DNA from: Methylobacterium sp. J-090 | GTDB lineage: Bacteria; Pseudomonadota; Alphaproteobacteria; Rhizobiales; Beijerinckiaceae | Length of the DNA: 64,000 bases | Assembly: GCF_022829345.1 (NCBI RefSeq) | Contig: NZ_JAKSXV010000097.1 | Coordinates: forward strand, 36,132 to 100,131 | Direction of reading: 5' to 3' | Part shown: positions 16,842-25,194 of the stretch, piece by piece | How positions within the stretch are numbered: position 1 is the stretch's first letter | How the letters are laid out: every line of letters starts with the position of its first letter | Notes under the pieces: generated by a model | What the model was told of the DNA's origin: nothing | The model's database searches: none | The model's input: only the letters and a program-made list of their open reading frames with translations | Made by a program: the position numbers and the translations under genes

Positions 16842-17516
16842 GTGACGGGGATCGCGGCCGGGGCGTTCATCACCTTCGAGGGCGGGGAGGGGGCGGGGAA
16901 ATCCACCCAGGTCCAGCGCCTCGCCGCGCACCTGCGCGTCCGCACCGGCCGCCCGGTGGTGACGACGCGCGAGCCCGGCGGGTCGCCGAAGGCCGAGGCG
17001 ATCCGCGCCGCCCTGCTCGCCGGCATCGCCAAACCGTACGGCGCCTTCGCCGAGGCTTTGCTGTTCTCCGCCGCGCGCATCGACCACCTCGATACCCTGA
17101 TCCGCCCGGCGCTCGCCCGGGGCGAGACGGTTTTGTGCGACCGCTTCGCCGATTCGACCCGGGCCTACCAGGGCGCCGCCGGCGGCCTCGAACCCGAACT
17201 CCTGACCAGCCTGGAGCGCGTCGTCGTCGGCCCGACGCGGCCCACCCTCACCCTGATCCTCGACCTCGACCCGGCGCTCGGCCTCGCCCGTGCCGCCAAG
17301 CGCTCGGACGCGGCGCCCGACCGCTTCGAGGCCGAGACCCTCGATTTCCACGCGCGCCTGCGCGCGGCGTTCCGGGCCATCGCCGAGGCCGAGCCGGCGC
17401 GCTGCGCCCTCGTCGACGCGGGCGCCGCGCCGGACGCCGTGGAGGCGGAGATCCGGGCGATCGTCGCCGCGCGGTTGCCGACCCTTCTCGGCGAGGCGGA
17501 TCATGATGCGGCCTGA
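16842..17516 (+). CDS. tmk: Thymidylate kinase
   Basis: A 224-residue dTMP kinase. P-loop 'FEGGEGAGKSTQ' is at residues ~11-22, the 'DRFADSTRAYQG' motif lies mid-protein, and the 'TREPGGSPKAEAIR' dTMP-binding DR(E/P)-type segment is clear. It converts dTMP to dTDP. The start is read as GTG at 16842, ten nt after the carboxypeptidase stop, since it places the P-loop at the usual distance from the N-terminus. It overlaps holB by 14 nt. Confidence 0.93.
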   Translation: MTGIAAGAFITFEGGEGAGKSTQVQRLAAHLRVRTGRPVVTTREPGGSPKAEAIRAALLAGIAKPYGAFAEALLFSAARIDHLDTLIRPALARGETVLCDRFADSTRAYQGAAGGLEPELLTSLERVVVGPTRPTLTLILDLDPALGLARAAKRSDAAPDRFEAETLDFHARLRAAFRAIAEAEPARCALVDAGAAPDAVEAEIRAIVAARLPTLLGEADHDAA

Positions 17517-18570
17517 ACGCCTGCCCGAGGATGTCGAGCCGGGCGACCTGCCCCACATCCCCCGCCCCCGCGAGCAGACCGGCCTCGTCGGCCACGCGGA
17601 GGCCGAGGCCGCCCTCATCGGCGGCATCGCCTCCGGGCGCCTGCATCACGCCTGGCTCATCGGCGGCCCGCGCGGCATCGGCAAGGCGACGCTGGCCTAC
17701 CGCATGGCGCGCTGGCTCATCGCCAACCCGGGCCTCGACGCGATCCCCGAAACCCTCGACGTCGATCCGGGGCATCCGGCGGCGCGGCAGGTCGCGGCCC
17801 TGTCCCACCCCAACCTCGTGGCCCTGCGGCGGACCCGGCCGCCGACGGCGAAAACCCTGGCGACGAAGATCTCCGTCGATGCGGCGCGGGGCGCCCTGGA
17901 GCTCTTCGGCTCCACCGGGGGGGCGGCCGGCTACCGCATCTGCATCGTCGACAGCGCCGAGGACCTCAACGCCAACAGCGCCAACGCCCTCCTGAAGATG
18001 GTGGAGGAGCCGCCGCCCCGCTGCCTGTTCCTCATCGTCAGCCACGCGCCGGGGCGGCTCCTGCCGACCATCCGCTCGCGCTGCCGGGCGCTGACCCTGC
18101 GGCCGCTCGCCGAGGCCGAGGTCGCCCGCGTGGTGGCGGGCTTTCCCCCGCCCTTCGTCCAGCCCGACGCGGACGCGCTCGCCCGCGCCGCCGCCCTGTC
18201 CGAGGGCTCGGTGGCGCAGGGGATGGCGATGCTCGATCCGGCGACCGCCAATCTGGTCACGGACGTCGAGACCCTGCTCGCCCGCCTCGACCACCCGGAC
18301 TGGCGCCGCATCCTGGCGCTCGCCGAGAAGCTCTCGGGGCGCGACTCGGACGAGCTGTTCGCCACGGGTCTCGACACGGTGTTCCGCTTCGTCTCGGCCG
18401 AGCTCGACCGGCGCGCCCACGAGGACCCGGCCCGCCTTGCGGCCCTGGTCGAGGTGTGTGACAAGATCGCCCGCGCTGCGCGGGAGGCCGCGATCTACAA
18501 TCTCGACCGCCGGCCGCTGGTCCTGTCCCTGTTCGGAGACCTCGCCGGCGCCCTGCGCGCCGCGGCCTGA
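17503..18570 (+). CDS. holB: DNA polymerase III subunit delta-prime
   Basis: A 355-residue clamp-loader subunit. The AAA+ domain shows 'WLIGGPRGIGKATLAYRMA' (P-loop region, about residues 50-68), 'YRICIVDSAEDLNANSANAL' (Walker B/sensor 1 region) and the clamp-loader motif 'NALLKMVEEPPPRCLFLIVS', ending in 'PTIRSRCRAL' (SRC motif). It shares the tmk-holB-metG order seen across alphaproteobacteria. It overlaps tmk by 14 nt; two adjacent ATGs leave a one-codon start ambiguity. Confidence 0.93.
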   Translation: MMRPERLPEDVEPGDLPHIPRPREQTGLVGHAEAEAALIGGIASGRLHHAWLIGGPRGIGKATLAYRMARWLIANPGLDAIPETLDVDPGHPAARQVAALSHPNLVALRRTRPPTAKTLATKISVDAARGALELFGSTGGAAGYRICIVDSAEDLNANSANALLKMVEEPPPRCLFLIVSHAPGRLLPTIRSRCRALTLRPLAEAEVARVVAGFPPPFVQPDADALARAAALSEGSVAQGMAMLDPATANLVTDVETLLARLDHPDWRRILALAEKLSGRDSDELFATGLDTVFRFVSAELDRRAHEDPARLAALVEVCDKIARAAREAAIYNLDRRPLVLSLFGDLAGALRAAA

Positions 18571-18639
18571 GCCGGACGGATTTTTTACGATTCTTCGTCC
18601 TGTGATCCTTTTGAACCCTGTCTCCGGGGAACCTTCGAC

Positions 18640-20208
18640 GTGACCGACCCGGCTTCCCAAAAGACCTTCGGGATCACCACCGCGATCTCCTACCCCAACG
18701 GCGCGCCGCATATCGGCCACGCCTACGAGGCGATCGCCACGGATGCCATCGCGCGCTTCAAGCGCCTCGACGGCTACGAGGTGCTGTTCTCCACCGGCAC
18801 CGACGAGCACGGCCTCAAGATCCAGCAGGCCGCCGCCAAGGCCGGGCTGTCGCCGCGGGCCCTCGCGGACAGCATGGCCGGCCTGTTCGAGACCATGGTC
18901 AAGGCCCTGAACTGCTCGCACGACCGCTTCATCCGCACCACCGAGCCGGTGCACTACGCCGCCGCCCAGGAACTCTGGCGCCGGATGGAGGCCAACGGCG
19001 ACATCTACCTCTCGAAATACACCGGCTGGTACTCCGTGCGCGACGAGGCCTACTATGCCGAGGACGAGACCGAGCTCGGCCCCGACGGGGCGCGCCGTTC
19101 GCGCGAGACCGGCACGCCCGTGACCTGGATGGAGGAGGAGAATTTTCTCTTCCGCCTCTCGGCCTATGGGGACCGGCTGCTCGCCCTCTACGACTCCCAG
19201 CCCGACTTCATCGGCCCGGAGACGCGGCGCAACGAGGTGGCGAGCTTCGTGCGCTCCGGCCTCAAGGACTTTTCGGTGAGCCGCACCAACTTCGACTGGG
19301 GCGTGCCGGTGCCGGGGCATCCCGACCACGTCATGTATGTCTGGGTCGATGCGCTGACGAACTACCTCACCGTCACGGGTTTCCCGGACGAGGCGGACGC
19401 GCGAAAAAAGTTCTGGCCGATGGATCTGCACGTCATCGGCAAGGACATCGTCCGCTTCCACGCGGTGTACTGGCCGGCCTTCCTCATGTCGGCCGGACTG
19501 CCCCTGCCCAAGCGCGTCTTCGGCCACGGCTTCCTGCTGTCCAAGGGCGAGAAGATGTCCAAATCGCTGGGCAACGTCGTCGACCCGATGGACCTGATCA
19601 GTACCTACGGCGTCGACGCCCTGCGCCACTTCGTGTTGCGCGAGGTGCCCTTCGGCGGCGACGGCAATTACAGCCACGAGGCCATCGTCACCCGCACCAC
19701 GGCGGACCTCTCCAACGGCCTCGGCAACCTCGCCCAGCGCTCGCTCTCGATGATCGCCAAGAATCTTTCGGGATTGGTCCCCGAGCACGGCGATCTCACG
19801 GAGGACGACCGGGCGCTTCTGGCCCTGGCCGACGCCCTGCCGGGGGCCGTGCGCGACGCCATGGACCGGCTCGCGCCCCACACGGCGCTGGCCGAGATCT
19901 GGGCCGTGGTGACGGCCTCCGACCGCTACTTCGACGCCCAGAAGCCCTGGGTCCTGCGCAAGACCGACCCGGCCCGCATGGCCGCCTCCCTCTACGTGGT
20001 GGCCGAGACCCTGCGGGCCATCGCCATCCTGGTGCAGCCGTTCATGCCGGGCTCGGGCGCAAAGCTCCTCGATCTGCTGGCCGTGCCGGCGGAGCGCCGC
20101 CGCCTCGCCGATGTGGGGGAGGGCGGCCGCCTCGTCCCCGGCACGCCGCTCCCCGCCCCCGTCGGGCTGTTCCCGCGCTTCGTCGAGCCGGAGGCCGGTG
20201 CGGGGTGA
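18640..20208 (+). CDS. metG: Methionyl-tRNA synthetase
   Basis: A 522-residue class I synthetase. The HIGH-like 'PNGAPHIGHAYEAIA' lies at residues ~20-34 and the KMSKS motif 'LSKGEKMSKSLGNVVDP' near 305-321. There is no C-terminal tRNA-binding extension, consistent with the shorter MetG2-type enzyme. The start is GTG at 18640. Downstream, the BrnT/BrnA module separates it from tatD, which normally follows directly in related genomes. Confidence 0.94.
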   Translation: MTDPASQKTFGITTAISYPNGAPHIGHAYEAIATDAIARFKRLDGYEVLFSTGTDEHGLKIQQAAAKAGLSPRALADSMAGLFETMVKALNCSHDRFIRTTEPVHYAAAQELWRRMEANGDIYLSKYTGWYSVRDEAYYAEDETELGPDGARRSRETGTPVTWMEEENFLFRLSAYGDRLLALYDSQPDFIGPETRRNEVASFVRSGLKDFSVSRTNFDWGVPVPGHPDHVMYVWVDALTNYLTVTGFPDEADARKKFWPMDLHVIGKDIVRFHAVYWPAFLMSAGLPLPKRVFGHGFLLSKGEKMSKSLGNVVDPMDLISTYGVDALRHFVLREVPFGGDGNYSHEAIVTRTTADLSNGLGNLAQRSLSMIAKNLSGLVPEHGDLTEDDRALLALADALPGAVRDAMDRLAPHTALAEIWAVVTASDRYFDAQKPWVLRKTDPARMAASLYVVAETLRAIAILVQPFMPGSGAKLLDLLAVPAERRRLADVGEGGRLVPGTPLPAPVGLFPRFVEPEAGAG

Positions 20209-20270
20209 GGTGATGCGGGGGCTGGGCGGATAACCGTTTCGGCACTACATTTTGCAGTGACGGAGCGGTG

Positions 20271-20552
20271 ATGGGTTTCCAGTGAGATGCCGGCAAGGAT
20301 GCAGCCAATCAGGCCAAGCACCTCGTCGGCTTCCGACAGGCGGCTGAGATCTTTCGCGGATTTCGGGTCACCCGCGAGGACACCCGTCGGTCCTACGGTG
20401 AACGGCGGTTCGTCACCCTGGGCCAATACGACGGGACGGTACTGTGCGTGATCTACACCCTGCGGGACGACGACATTCGCATCATCTCGGCATGGAAGGC
20501 GGGGCGGCATGAACGGGAAGCGTACATCCAAGCCCGGGACCGTGAGGTTTGA
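20271..20552 (+). pseudogene. brnT: BrnT-like toxin gene with an in-frame TGA at codon 5
   Basis: Reading from ATG at 20271 gives Met-Gly-Phe-Gln, then TGA (20283-20285), then an open BrnT-like frame to 20552. The post-stop frame has 'DAGKDAANQAKHLVGFRQA', 'RRSYGERRFVTLGQYDGT' and 'DDDIRIISAWKAGRHEREAY', which match the BrnT RNase-fold toxin layout. BrnT proteins normally start with a [F/Q]-W-D-x-x-K pattern, so the TGA sits where Trp (TGG) is expected, a single-base change. No in-frame start lies close after it. The toxin is probably dead unless the stop is read through. The antitoxin gene overlaps its 3' end by 44 nt. Confidence 0.8.
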
Positions 20553-20835
20553 CAGCCTCGACGCGATGCCGCCGGCCACCCCCCTCAGCGCAGCCTTCAA
20601 GGCGTTGAGCGACGAGGACGCGGCACGCCGCGCCGCCGCCGATCCGGACGCCGGCGTCATCCCACCCGGCTTCTGGGACGCGCTGCCGTCCGTGGCCGCC
20701 GAGACCAAGGAGCAGATCACCCTGCGCCTCGACCCCGAGGTGCTTCGGCATTTCCGGGGGCTCGGCAAAGGCTATCAGTCGCGGATCAATGCCGTTCTCA
20801 AGAGCTACGTTCGGGCCAAGGAGAATGCGGGTTAA
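20509..20835 (+). CDS. brnA: BrnA-like antitoxin
   Basis: A 108-residue BrnA/COG3514-type antitoxin. The N-terminus is basic, and the C-terminal half reads 'ETKEQITLRLDPEVLRHFRG' and 'GYQSRINAVLKSYVRA', the ribbon-helix-helix-like dimerisation and DNA-binding part typical of BrnA. BrnA neutralises BrnT by direct binding and represses its own operon. It overlaps the disrupted brnT. The gene is intact, and with the toxin apparently broken it may remain as an orphan regulator or immunity gene. Confidence 0.8.
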   Translation: MNGKRTSKPGTVRFDSLDAMPPATPLSAAFKALSDEDAARRAAADPDAGVIPPGFWDALPSVAAETKEQITLRLDPEVLRHFRGLGKGYQSRINAVLKSYVRAKENAG

Positions 20836-20910
20836 GGCACCGGCCCGTCCTCGTAGATTTTCAGCTCCGCCGAATCCGCGCCGACCCAATCAAGAAACTT
20901 TGAGCCAACA

Positions 20911-21708
20911 ATGCTGGTCGACAGTCACTGCCACCTCGATTTCCCGAACTTCGCCGAGGACCTGCCGGGCGTCATCGCCCGCGCGCGGGCGGCGGGCGTG
21001 ACCGGCATGGTCACCATCGCGACGCGCGTCGCCAAGGCGAAGACCTACGAGGCCCTGTCAGAGGCGAACCCCGAGATCTGGCACACCATCGGCACCCATC
21101 CGGACGGGGCCGGGGACGAGCCCGACGTGCCGACCGAGACGATCGTGGCGCTGAGCCGGCATCCGCGCTGCGTCGGCATCGGCGAATCCGGCCTCGACTT
21201 CCACTACGACAACGCCGCGCCCGAAGCCGTGCAGGAGCGCGTCTTCCGCCGCCACATCGCGGCGGCTCGCGAGACCGGCCTGCCCCTCGTCATCCATTCG
21301 CGCGACGCCGATGCCGAGATGGAGGCGATCCTCGTGGACGAGATGGGGCAGGGGGCCTTCACGGCGGTGCTGCACTGCTTCTCGTCGGGCGCGCGCCTGG
21401 CCGAGGTCGGCGTCGAACTCGGGCTCTATGTCTCGTTCTCCGGCATCGTCACCTTCCGGCGCTCGCACGACCTGCGCGCCATCGCCCTGGCGGTGCCCCG
21501 GGACCGCCTGCTGGTCGAGACCGACGCGCCGTTCCTGGCGCCCGAACCCCACCGGGGCCGCACCAACGAGCCGGCCTACACCGCCGACACGGCGCGGTCC
21601 CTGGCCAAGACCTTCGAGATGGACTTCGACGCGTTCGCCGCCCTGACCACGGCCAACTTCCACCGCCTGTTCCACAAGGCAGGGGTGAGAGCCGGGGAGG
21701 GGACGTGA
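20911..21708 (+). CDS. tatD: TatD-family metal-dependent deoxyribonuclease
   Basis: A 265-residue TIM-barrel hydrolase. All metal ligands are visible: 'DSHCHLDF' (HxH, near residues 6-8), 'GIGESGLDFHY' (Glu), 'LVIHSRDAD' (His), 'VLHCFSSG' (His) and 'LLVETDAPFL' (Asp). TatD enzymes act as 3'-5' exonucleases in DNA repair and turnover. Start is ATG preceded by a weak site. It lies between brnA and the beta-lactamase-fold gene in the housekeeping run. Confidence 0.92.
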   Translation: MLVDSHCHLDFPNFAEDLPGVIARARAAGVTGMVTIATRVAKAKTYEALSEANPEIWHTIGTHPDGAGDEPDVPTETIVALSRHPRCVGIGESGLDFHYDNAAPEAVQERVFRRHIAAARETGLPLVIHSRDADAEMEAILVDEMGQGAFTAVLHCFSSGARLAEVGVELGLYVSFSGIVTFRRSHDLRAIALAVPRDRLLVETDAPFLAPEPHRGRTNEPAYTADTARSLAKTFEMDFDAFAALTTANFHRLFHKAGVRAGEGT

Positions 21709-21751
21709 CACGCCCCTGCCCCCTCCGATACCAACGGAGCCGGAGGTGGCG

Positions 21752-22555
21752 ATGGGTTCCTTGACGTTGACGATCCTCGGCTGCGGCTCGTCCGGCGGCG
21801 TGCCCCGGGTCGCCTATGGCTGGGGCGCCTGCGATCCGGCCGAGGCGAAGAACCGGCGGCGGCGCTGCTCGCTCCTCGTGGAACGCAGCGAGGCCGCCGG
21901 CCGCACCAGCGTCCTCGTCGACACCTCGCCGGACCTGCGCGACCAGCTCATCGGCGCCGGCGTGCGGCACCTCGACGGCGTGCTGTTCACCCACGCGCAT
22001 GCCGACCACACCCACGGCATCGACGACGTCCGGCCCCTCGTCATCCACATGCGCCGGCGCATCCCGGTCTACGCCGACGCCCTCACCCGGGCCCTCCTGG
22101 AGCGGCGCTTCGGCTACTGCTTCGAGACGCCGCCGGGCAGCGAGTATCCGCCGATCCTCGACATGAACGATCTGTGCCCGGGCGAGGCGGTGCGGGTGGC
22201 GGGCGCGGGCGGCGCGGTGACGGCCCTGCCCTTCGCCATGGAGCACGGCAACGAGGCGGCGCTGGGATTCCGGTTCGGCCCGGCCGCCTACGCGCCCGAT
22301 GTCAGCCTGATGCCGGCGGCGGCCGAGACGCAGCTGCACGGCCTCGACCTGCTCATCATCGACGCCCTGCGGGAGACGCCGCACCCGACGCACTACTCGG
22401 TCTCGGACGCGCTCGCCCTCATCGAGACGGTGCGGCCGCGCCGCGCGGTGCTGACCAACCTCCACACGGATCTCGACTACGCCACCCTGGCGCGCAAGCT
22501 CCCGCCGCACGTGGTGCCGGCGTATGATGGATTGCGCGTGACGGTGGACCTCTGA
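21752..22555 (+). CDS. Metallo-beta-lactamase-fold hydrolase, PhnP-like
   Basis: A 267-residue MBL-fold enzyme. The metal-binding 'FTHAHADHTHGIDDVRP' (HxHxDH, about residues 78-94) is complete, with later His/Asp ligands in 'AMEHGNE' and 'TNLHTDLDY'. The N-terminal 'ILGCGSSGGVPR' and a Cys cluster near residues 24-41 recall the PhnP/RNase Z-like group that hydrolyses cyclic phosphodiesters. The natural substrate is unknown. GGAGG lies 5 nt before the ATG at 21752, which is preferred to a GTG six bases earlier. It usually follows tatD in alphaproteobacteria. Confidence 0.88.
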   Translation: MGSLTLTILGCGSSGGVPRVAYGWGACDPAEAKNRRRRCSLLVERSEAAGRTSVLVDTSPDLRDQLIGAGVRHLDGVLFTHAHADHTHGIDDVRPLVIHMRRRIPVYADALTRALLERRFGYCFETPPGSEYPPILDMNDLCPGEAVRVAGAGGAVTALPFAMEHGNEAALGFRFGPAAYAPDVSLMPAAAETQLHGLDLLIIDALRETPHPTHYSVSDALALIETVRPRRAVLTNLHTDLDYATLARKLPPHVVPAYDGLRVTVDL

Positions 22556-22611
22556 CCGGCGGGCTCGCGACGCCGGGGGAGGGTGGATCGGTTCCGGGCC
22601 GGGGCCCCTCG

Positions 22612-23472
22612 TCAGTTCCGGGCCGGGGCCTCTTCCGGCAGGCCGGCACTGACCAGGATCTGGGTCATGGCCGCCTTGGCGAGGTGGTTGTAGCCCGCGT
22701 CGGTCATGTGGAGGCCGTCGGGGCCGATCATCTGGGTCGGCGTGAGCAAGCCCTTGGCCACCCAGGCCCGCATCATCGCGTTGCGCCGGATCACCGGGAC
22801 GCCGAGTTCGCTGGCGACGGCGTGCAGGGCGGTGCCGTAGAGCTCCGATCCGGCGGTGCCGGACAGGCGCTTGCACCATTGCTGGTCCATGAGGATCACG
22901 TCCGCCCCCGTGGCGCGGATCGCCAGGATGCCGGCCCGGGTCAGTTCGGCGAAGCGCTCGACGCTGACGCCGGTCATCGGATCGTTGCTGCCCGTCTGCC
23001 AGACCACGAGGTCGGGCTTCTCCGCGAGCACGTCGCGCTCGAGGCGCCGGGCCATGGCCTCGGCATCGTCCCCGCCCTTGCCCCGGTTGAGCACGGTAAC
23101 GAACTGGTGGGCCGAGCCGGACCTGTCCAGCCGCGCCTCGAGATCCTCCTGCAGCTGCGCCGGATAGGTCGAGGCCAGGGAGGTGGCGCCGATGCCCTCC
23201 GTCGAGGAGGAGCCGAACGCCACGATGCGGATATCCGCGCCCTTGGCCACGAGTCCGGCGAGGCGCGGCAATCGCGCCAGGGTCCGGGCGTGGAGCGCGG
23301 GGCGCCCCGCCGCGGGCGTCCGCACCGCCGCGGGCGCGTCCAGTCCGGCATGGACGGCTCCGGCCTGGACCGGAACTTGGACCGGAACCGGCTCGGACCG
23401 GGCCGGAGCACCGAGGGCCAGGAGGGCGAGACCGAGAATCGGGACGAGGGGGCGGCGCGCTGAGATCGGCAT
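22612..23472 (-). CDS. Exported SGNH/GDSL-type hydrolase
   Basis: A 286-residue secreted esterase-fold protein. After a signal peptide (cleavage near 'APARSEP') and a Pro/Val-rich linker come the SGNH blocks: 'VAFGSSSTEG' (Ser nucleophile, about residue 87), 'LNRGKGGDD' (Gly/oxyanion), 'WQTGSNDP' (Asn) and 'GPDGLHMTDAGY' (Asp-x-x-His dyad). Targets may be acylated polysaccharide or peptidoglycan O-acetyl groups; this cannot be decided. It is transcribed toward the MBL gene, and a gap of about 400 nt precedes it. Confidence 0.85.
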   Translation of the reverse strand: MPISARRPLVPILGLALLALGAPARSEPVPVQVPVQAGAVHAGLDAPAAVRTPAAGRPALHARTLARLPRLAGLVAKGADIRIVAFGSSSTEGIGATSLASTYPAQLQEDLEARLDRSGSAHQFVTVLNRGKGGDDAEAMARRLERDVLAEKPDLVVWQTGSNDPMTGVSVERFAELTRAGILAIRATGADVILMDQQWCKRLSGTAGSELYGTALHAVASELGVPVIRRNAMMRAWVAKGLLTPTQMIGPDGLHMTDAGYNHLAKAAMTQILVSAGLPEEAPARN

Positions 23473-23877
23473 CAGGTTCGCTTCGGTACAGGTATCCGGA
23501 CACTCGACGCCTGGATCTGAACCCAGCGTGTATCATGTATACTGAGCCCGGATTATGACGAAGGCGAGGGCCTTGAGCGACGCTTATGCCACAGCGGGGC
23601 GCGATTGTCGGGGTTATGCCCGAAACCCCGGGTCCCTCGAACACGGATAGGGTGAATCCGGGGTTCTGCGCGATCGCCCGAATGCGATGCGAACCCCCCT
23701 GCCCCGAATTTTTCCCATCGTACGTTCCATAATATATCTTATGCGAATGGTATGCCTGGGGTTAGGAGGGGCCTTCGGGGCTCGCGTCCACCGGTCGGAA
23801 TGGCTCGGCGGCCCCTTGCGCCGCGGCTTTGCGCGCCGCACCCTCCCCTAGGAGCCCGTCGTGTGCAGGAGCCCGCC
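23473..23877. other. A/T-richer gap with short inverted repeats
   Basis: Divergent promoters for the SGNH hydrolase and the nucleotidyltransferase must lie here. Visible structures are GTATCATGTATAC near 23530 and CGGGGTT-N7-AACCCCG near 23609-23630. CATAA-TATATC-TTATG lies at 23728-23743 in the most A/T-rich part. No gene is supported. Confidence 0.5.
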
Positions 23878-24177
23878 ATGCGATTGACCGGAGCCGAAGT
23901 CGAAGCGATCCGATCCTGCGCCCGACGCCATTTCGGCGAGGGATGCGTCGTACGGCTCTTCGGATCGCGGACGGACGACGCCTTGCGCGGCGGTGATATC
24001 GATCTCCATGTCGAGGCGGACCGGCCCGACCGGGCGCATCTGTCGAACGAGCTGGCGTTCCGGGCGGACCTGCAGGACCGCCTCGGCGAGCAGCGCATCG
24101 ACGTGATCCTGCGGCCGCCCGCCTACACACCGCGCACCATCGATCGCGTCGCGATTCAGACCGGTGTCGCCCTGTGA
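23878..24177 (+). CDS. Minimal nucleotidyltransferase (MntA-like), possible antitoxin or remnant
   Basis: A 99-residue MNT-type nucleotidyltransferase. It has 'VVRLFGSRTDDALRGGDIDLHV' around residues 20-42, which contains the GSRxxG..xDxD catalytic signature with two Asp, and a third acid in 'RIDVILRPP'. MNT proteins usually pair with HEPN RNases as toxin-antitoxin systems, AMPylating the toxin. Here the next gene is alkA; the only overlapping frame is a 29-codon peptide that is not clearly HEPN. AGGA lies 7 nt upstream of the ATG. It may be an orphan after loss of its partner. Confidence 0.8.
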   Translation: MRLTGAEVEAIRSCARRHFGEGCVVRLFGSRTDDALRGGDIDLHVEADRPDRAHLSNELAFRADLQDRLGEQRIDVILRPPAYTPRTIDRVAIQTGVAL

Positions 24178-24263
24178 CCGAGGTGGATCGCCCCCTCGGT
24201 CTCCAGCTCCTGTCGGAATACCTCGCGGCGGCCAACAAGCCCGTCGGCCCCGCCCCGCGGTGA
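24174..24263 (+). CDS. Very short frame between MNT and alkA, possibly a remnant
   Basis: A 29-codon frame starts with GTG overlapping the MNT stop (GTGA) and ends with TGA overlapping the GTG start of alkA. Its product is Leu/Ala-rich (LGLQLLSEYLAAANK). The double stop-start overlaps are those expected of an operon gene, so it may be the stub of a former MNT partner. No family is recognised and it may not be expressed. Confidence 0.3.
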   Translation: MTEVDRPLGLQLLSEYLAAANKPVGPAPR

Positions 24264-25189
24264 CGCCGATCCGTCTGCCCTACACCCCGCCCTACGATTG
24301 GCCGGCCCTGCGCGACTACCTCGCCGCCCGCGCGATCCCGGGGGTCGAGGCCGTCACGCGGCTCGCCTATCGCCGGACCATCGACCTCTCCGGACGGCAC
24401 GGCCACGTCGCCGTCGGCCCCGGCCCGAACGATGCCCTGGTGGCGACGATCCACCATCCCGACCCCGAGGCCGTGCCGGCGATCCGCGCCCGCCTGGCGC
24501 CGATGTTCGACTGCGACGCCGATCCCATGGCGATCCGGGCGGGCCTCGCGGGCGATCCGCATCTGGCGCGCCTCGTGGCCGCCCGGCCGGGCCTGCGGGT
24601 GCCCGGGGCCTGGGACGGGTTCGAGCTCGCCGTGCGCGCCATCCTCGGCCAGCAGGTCTCCGTGGCGGCGGCGACCCGCCTCGCCGGCCGGCTGGTCGCC
24701 ACCTTCGGCACGCCCTTGGCCGCGGACGCGTCCGCGCCGGGCCTGAGCCACGTCTTCCCGGCGCCGGAGCGCCTGGCGGAGGCCGACATCGCGGCGGCGC
24801 TGGGCATGCCCTGCGCCCGGGGGGAGGCGATCCGGACCCTGTCGGCGGCCGTGGCGGAGGCGCCCGGCCTGCTGGCGCCGGGCCGGGAACCCGAGGCGGC
24901 CATCGCCGCCCTCACCCGCCTGCGCGGGATCGGCGACTGGACGGCGCAGTACATCGCGCTCCGGGCCCTGCGCGCGCCCGATGCCCTGCCGGCGGGCGAC
25001 CTCGCCCTCCTGCGCGCCCTCGACGATGGGGGCGGGCGCCCGAGTCCCGCCGGCCTGGCGGCGCGGTCGCGGGCGTGGCGGCCGTGGCGGTCCTACGCCG
25101 TGCTCCACCTCTGGACGAGCGAGGCCGACCGGGGCGGGATTCGGCCGCAAGAACCGGGATGCGCGGCCGCCCCGAAGGCGCCAGGGTAG
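24260..25189 (+). CDS. alkA: DNA-3-methyladenine glycosylase II
   Basis: A 309-residue HhH-GPD glycosylase. The N-terminal AlkA domain starts 'PYTPPYDWPALRDYL'. The helix-hairpin-helix 'LTRLRGIGDWTAQYIALRAL' lies near residue 220 and the catalytic Asp is in 'DALPAGDLALL'. 'ELAVRAILGQQVSVAAA' is the HhH-family LGQQ motif. It removes alkylated purines. The start is GTG at 24260. It is followed after 5 nt by ada, so the two repair genes form an operon. Confidence 0.92.
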   Translation: MTPIRLPYTPPYDWPALRDYLAARAIPGVEAVTRLAYRRTIDLSGRHGHVAVGPGPNDALVATIHHPDPEAVPAIRARLAPMFDCDADPMAIRAGLAGDPHLARLVAARPGLRVPGAWDGFELAVRAILGQQVSVAAATRLAGRLVATFGTPLAADASAPGLSHVFPAPERLAEADIAAALGMPCARGEAIRTLSAAVAEAPGLLAPGREPEAAIAALTRLRGIGDWTAQYIALRALRAPDALPAGDLALLRALDDGGGRPSPAGLAARSRAWRPWRSYAVLHLWTSEADRGGIRPQEPGCAAAPKAPG

Positions 25190-25194
25190 GGGGC

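Noticed and set aside
17248..19881. An 877-codon open frame on the minus strand across tmk, holB and metG
   Set aside because: It is antisense to three well-supported genes, has Asp/Gly/Val/Arg-rich composition typical of complementary frames in GC-rich DNA, and matches no family.
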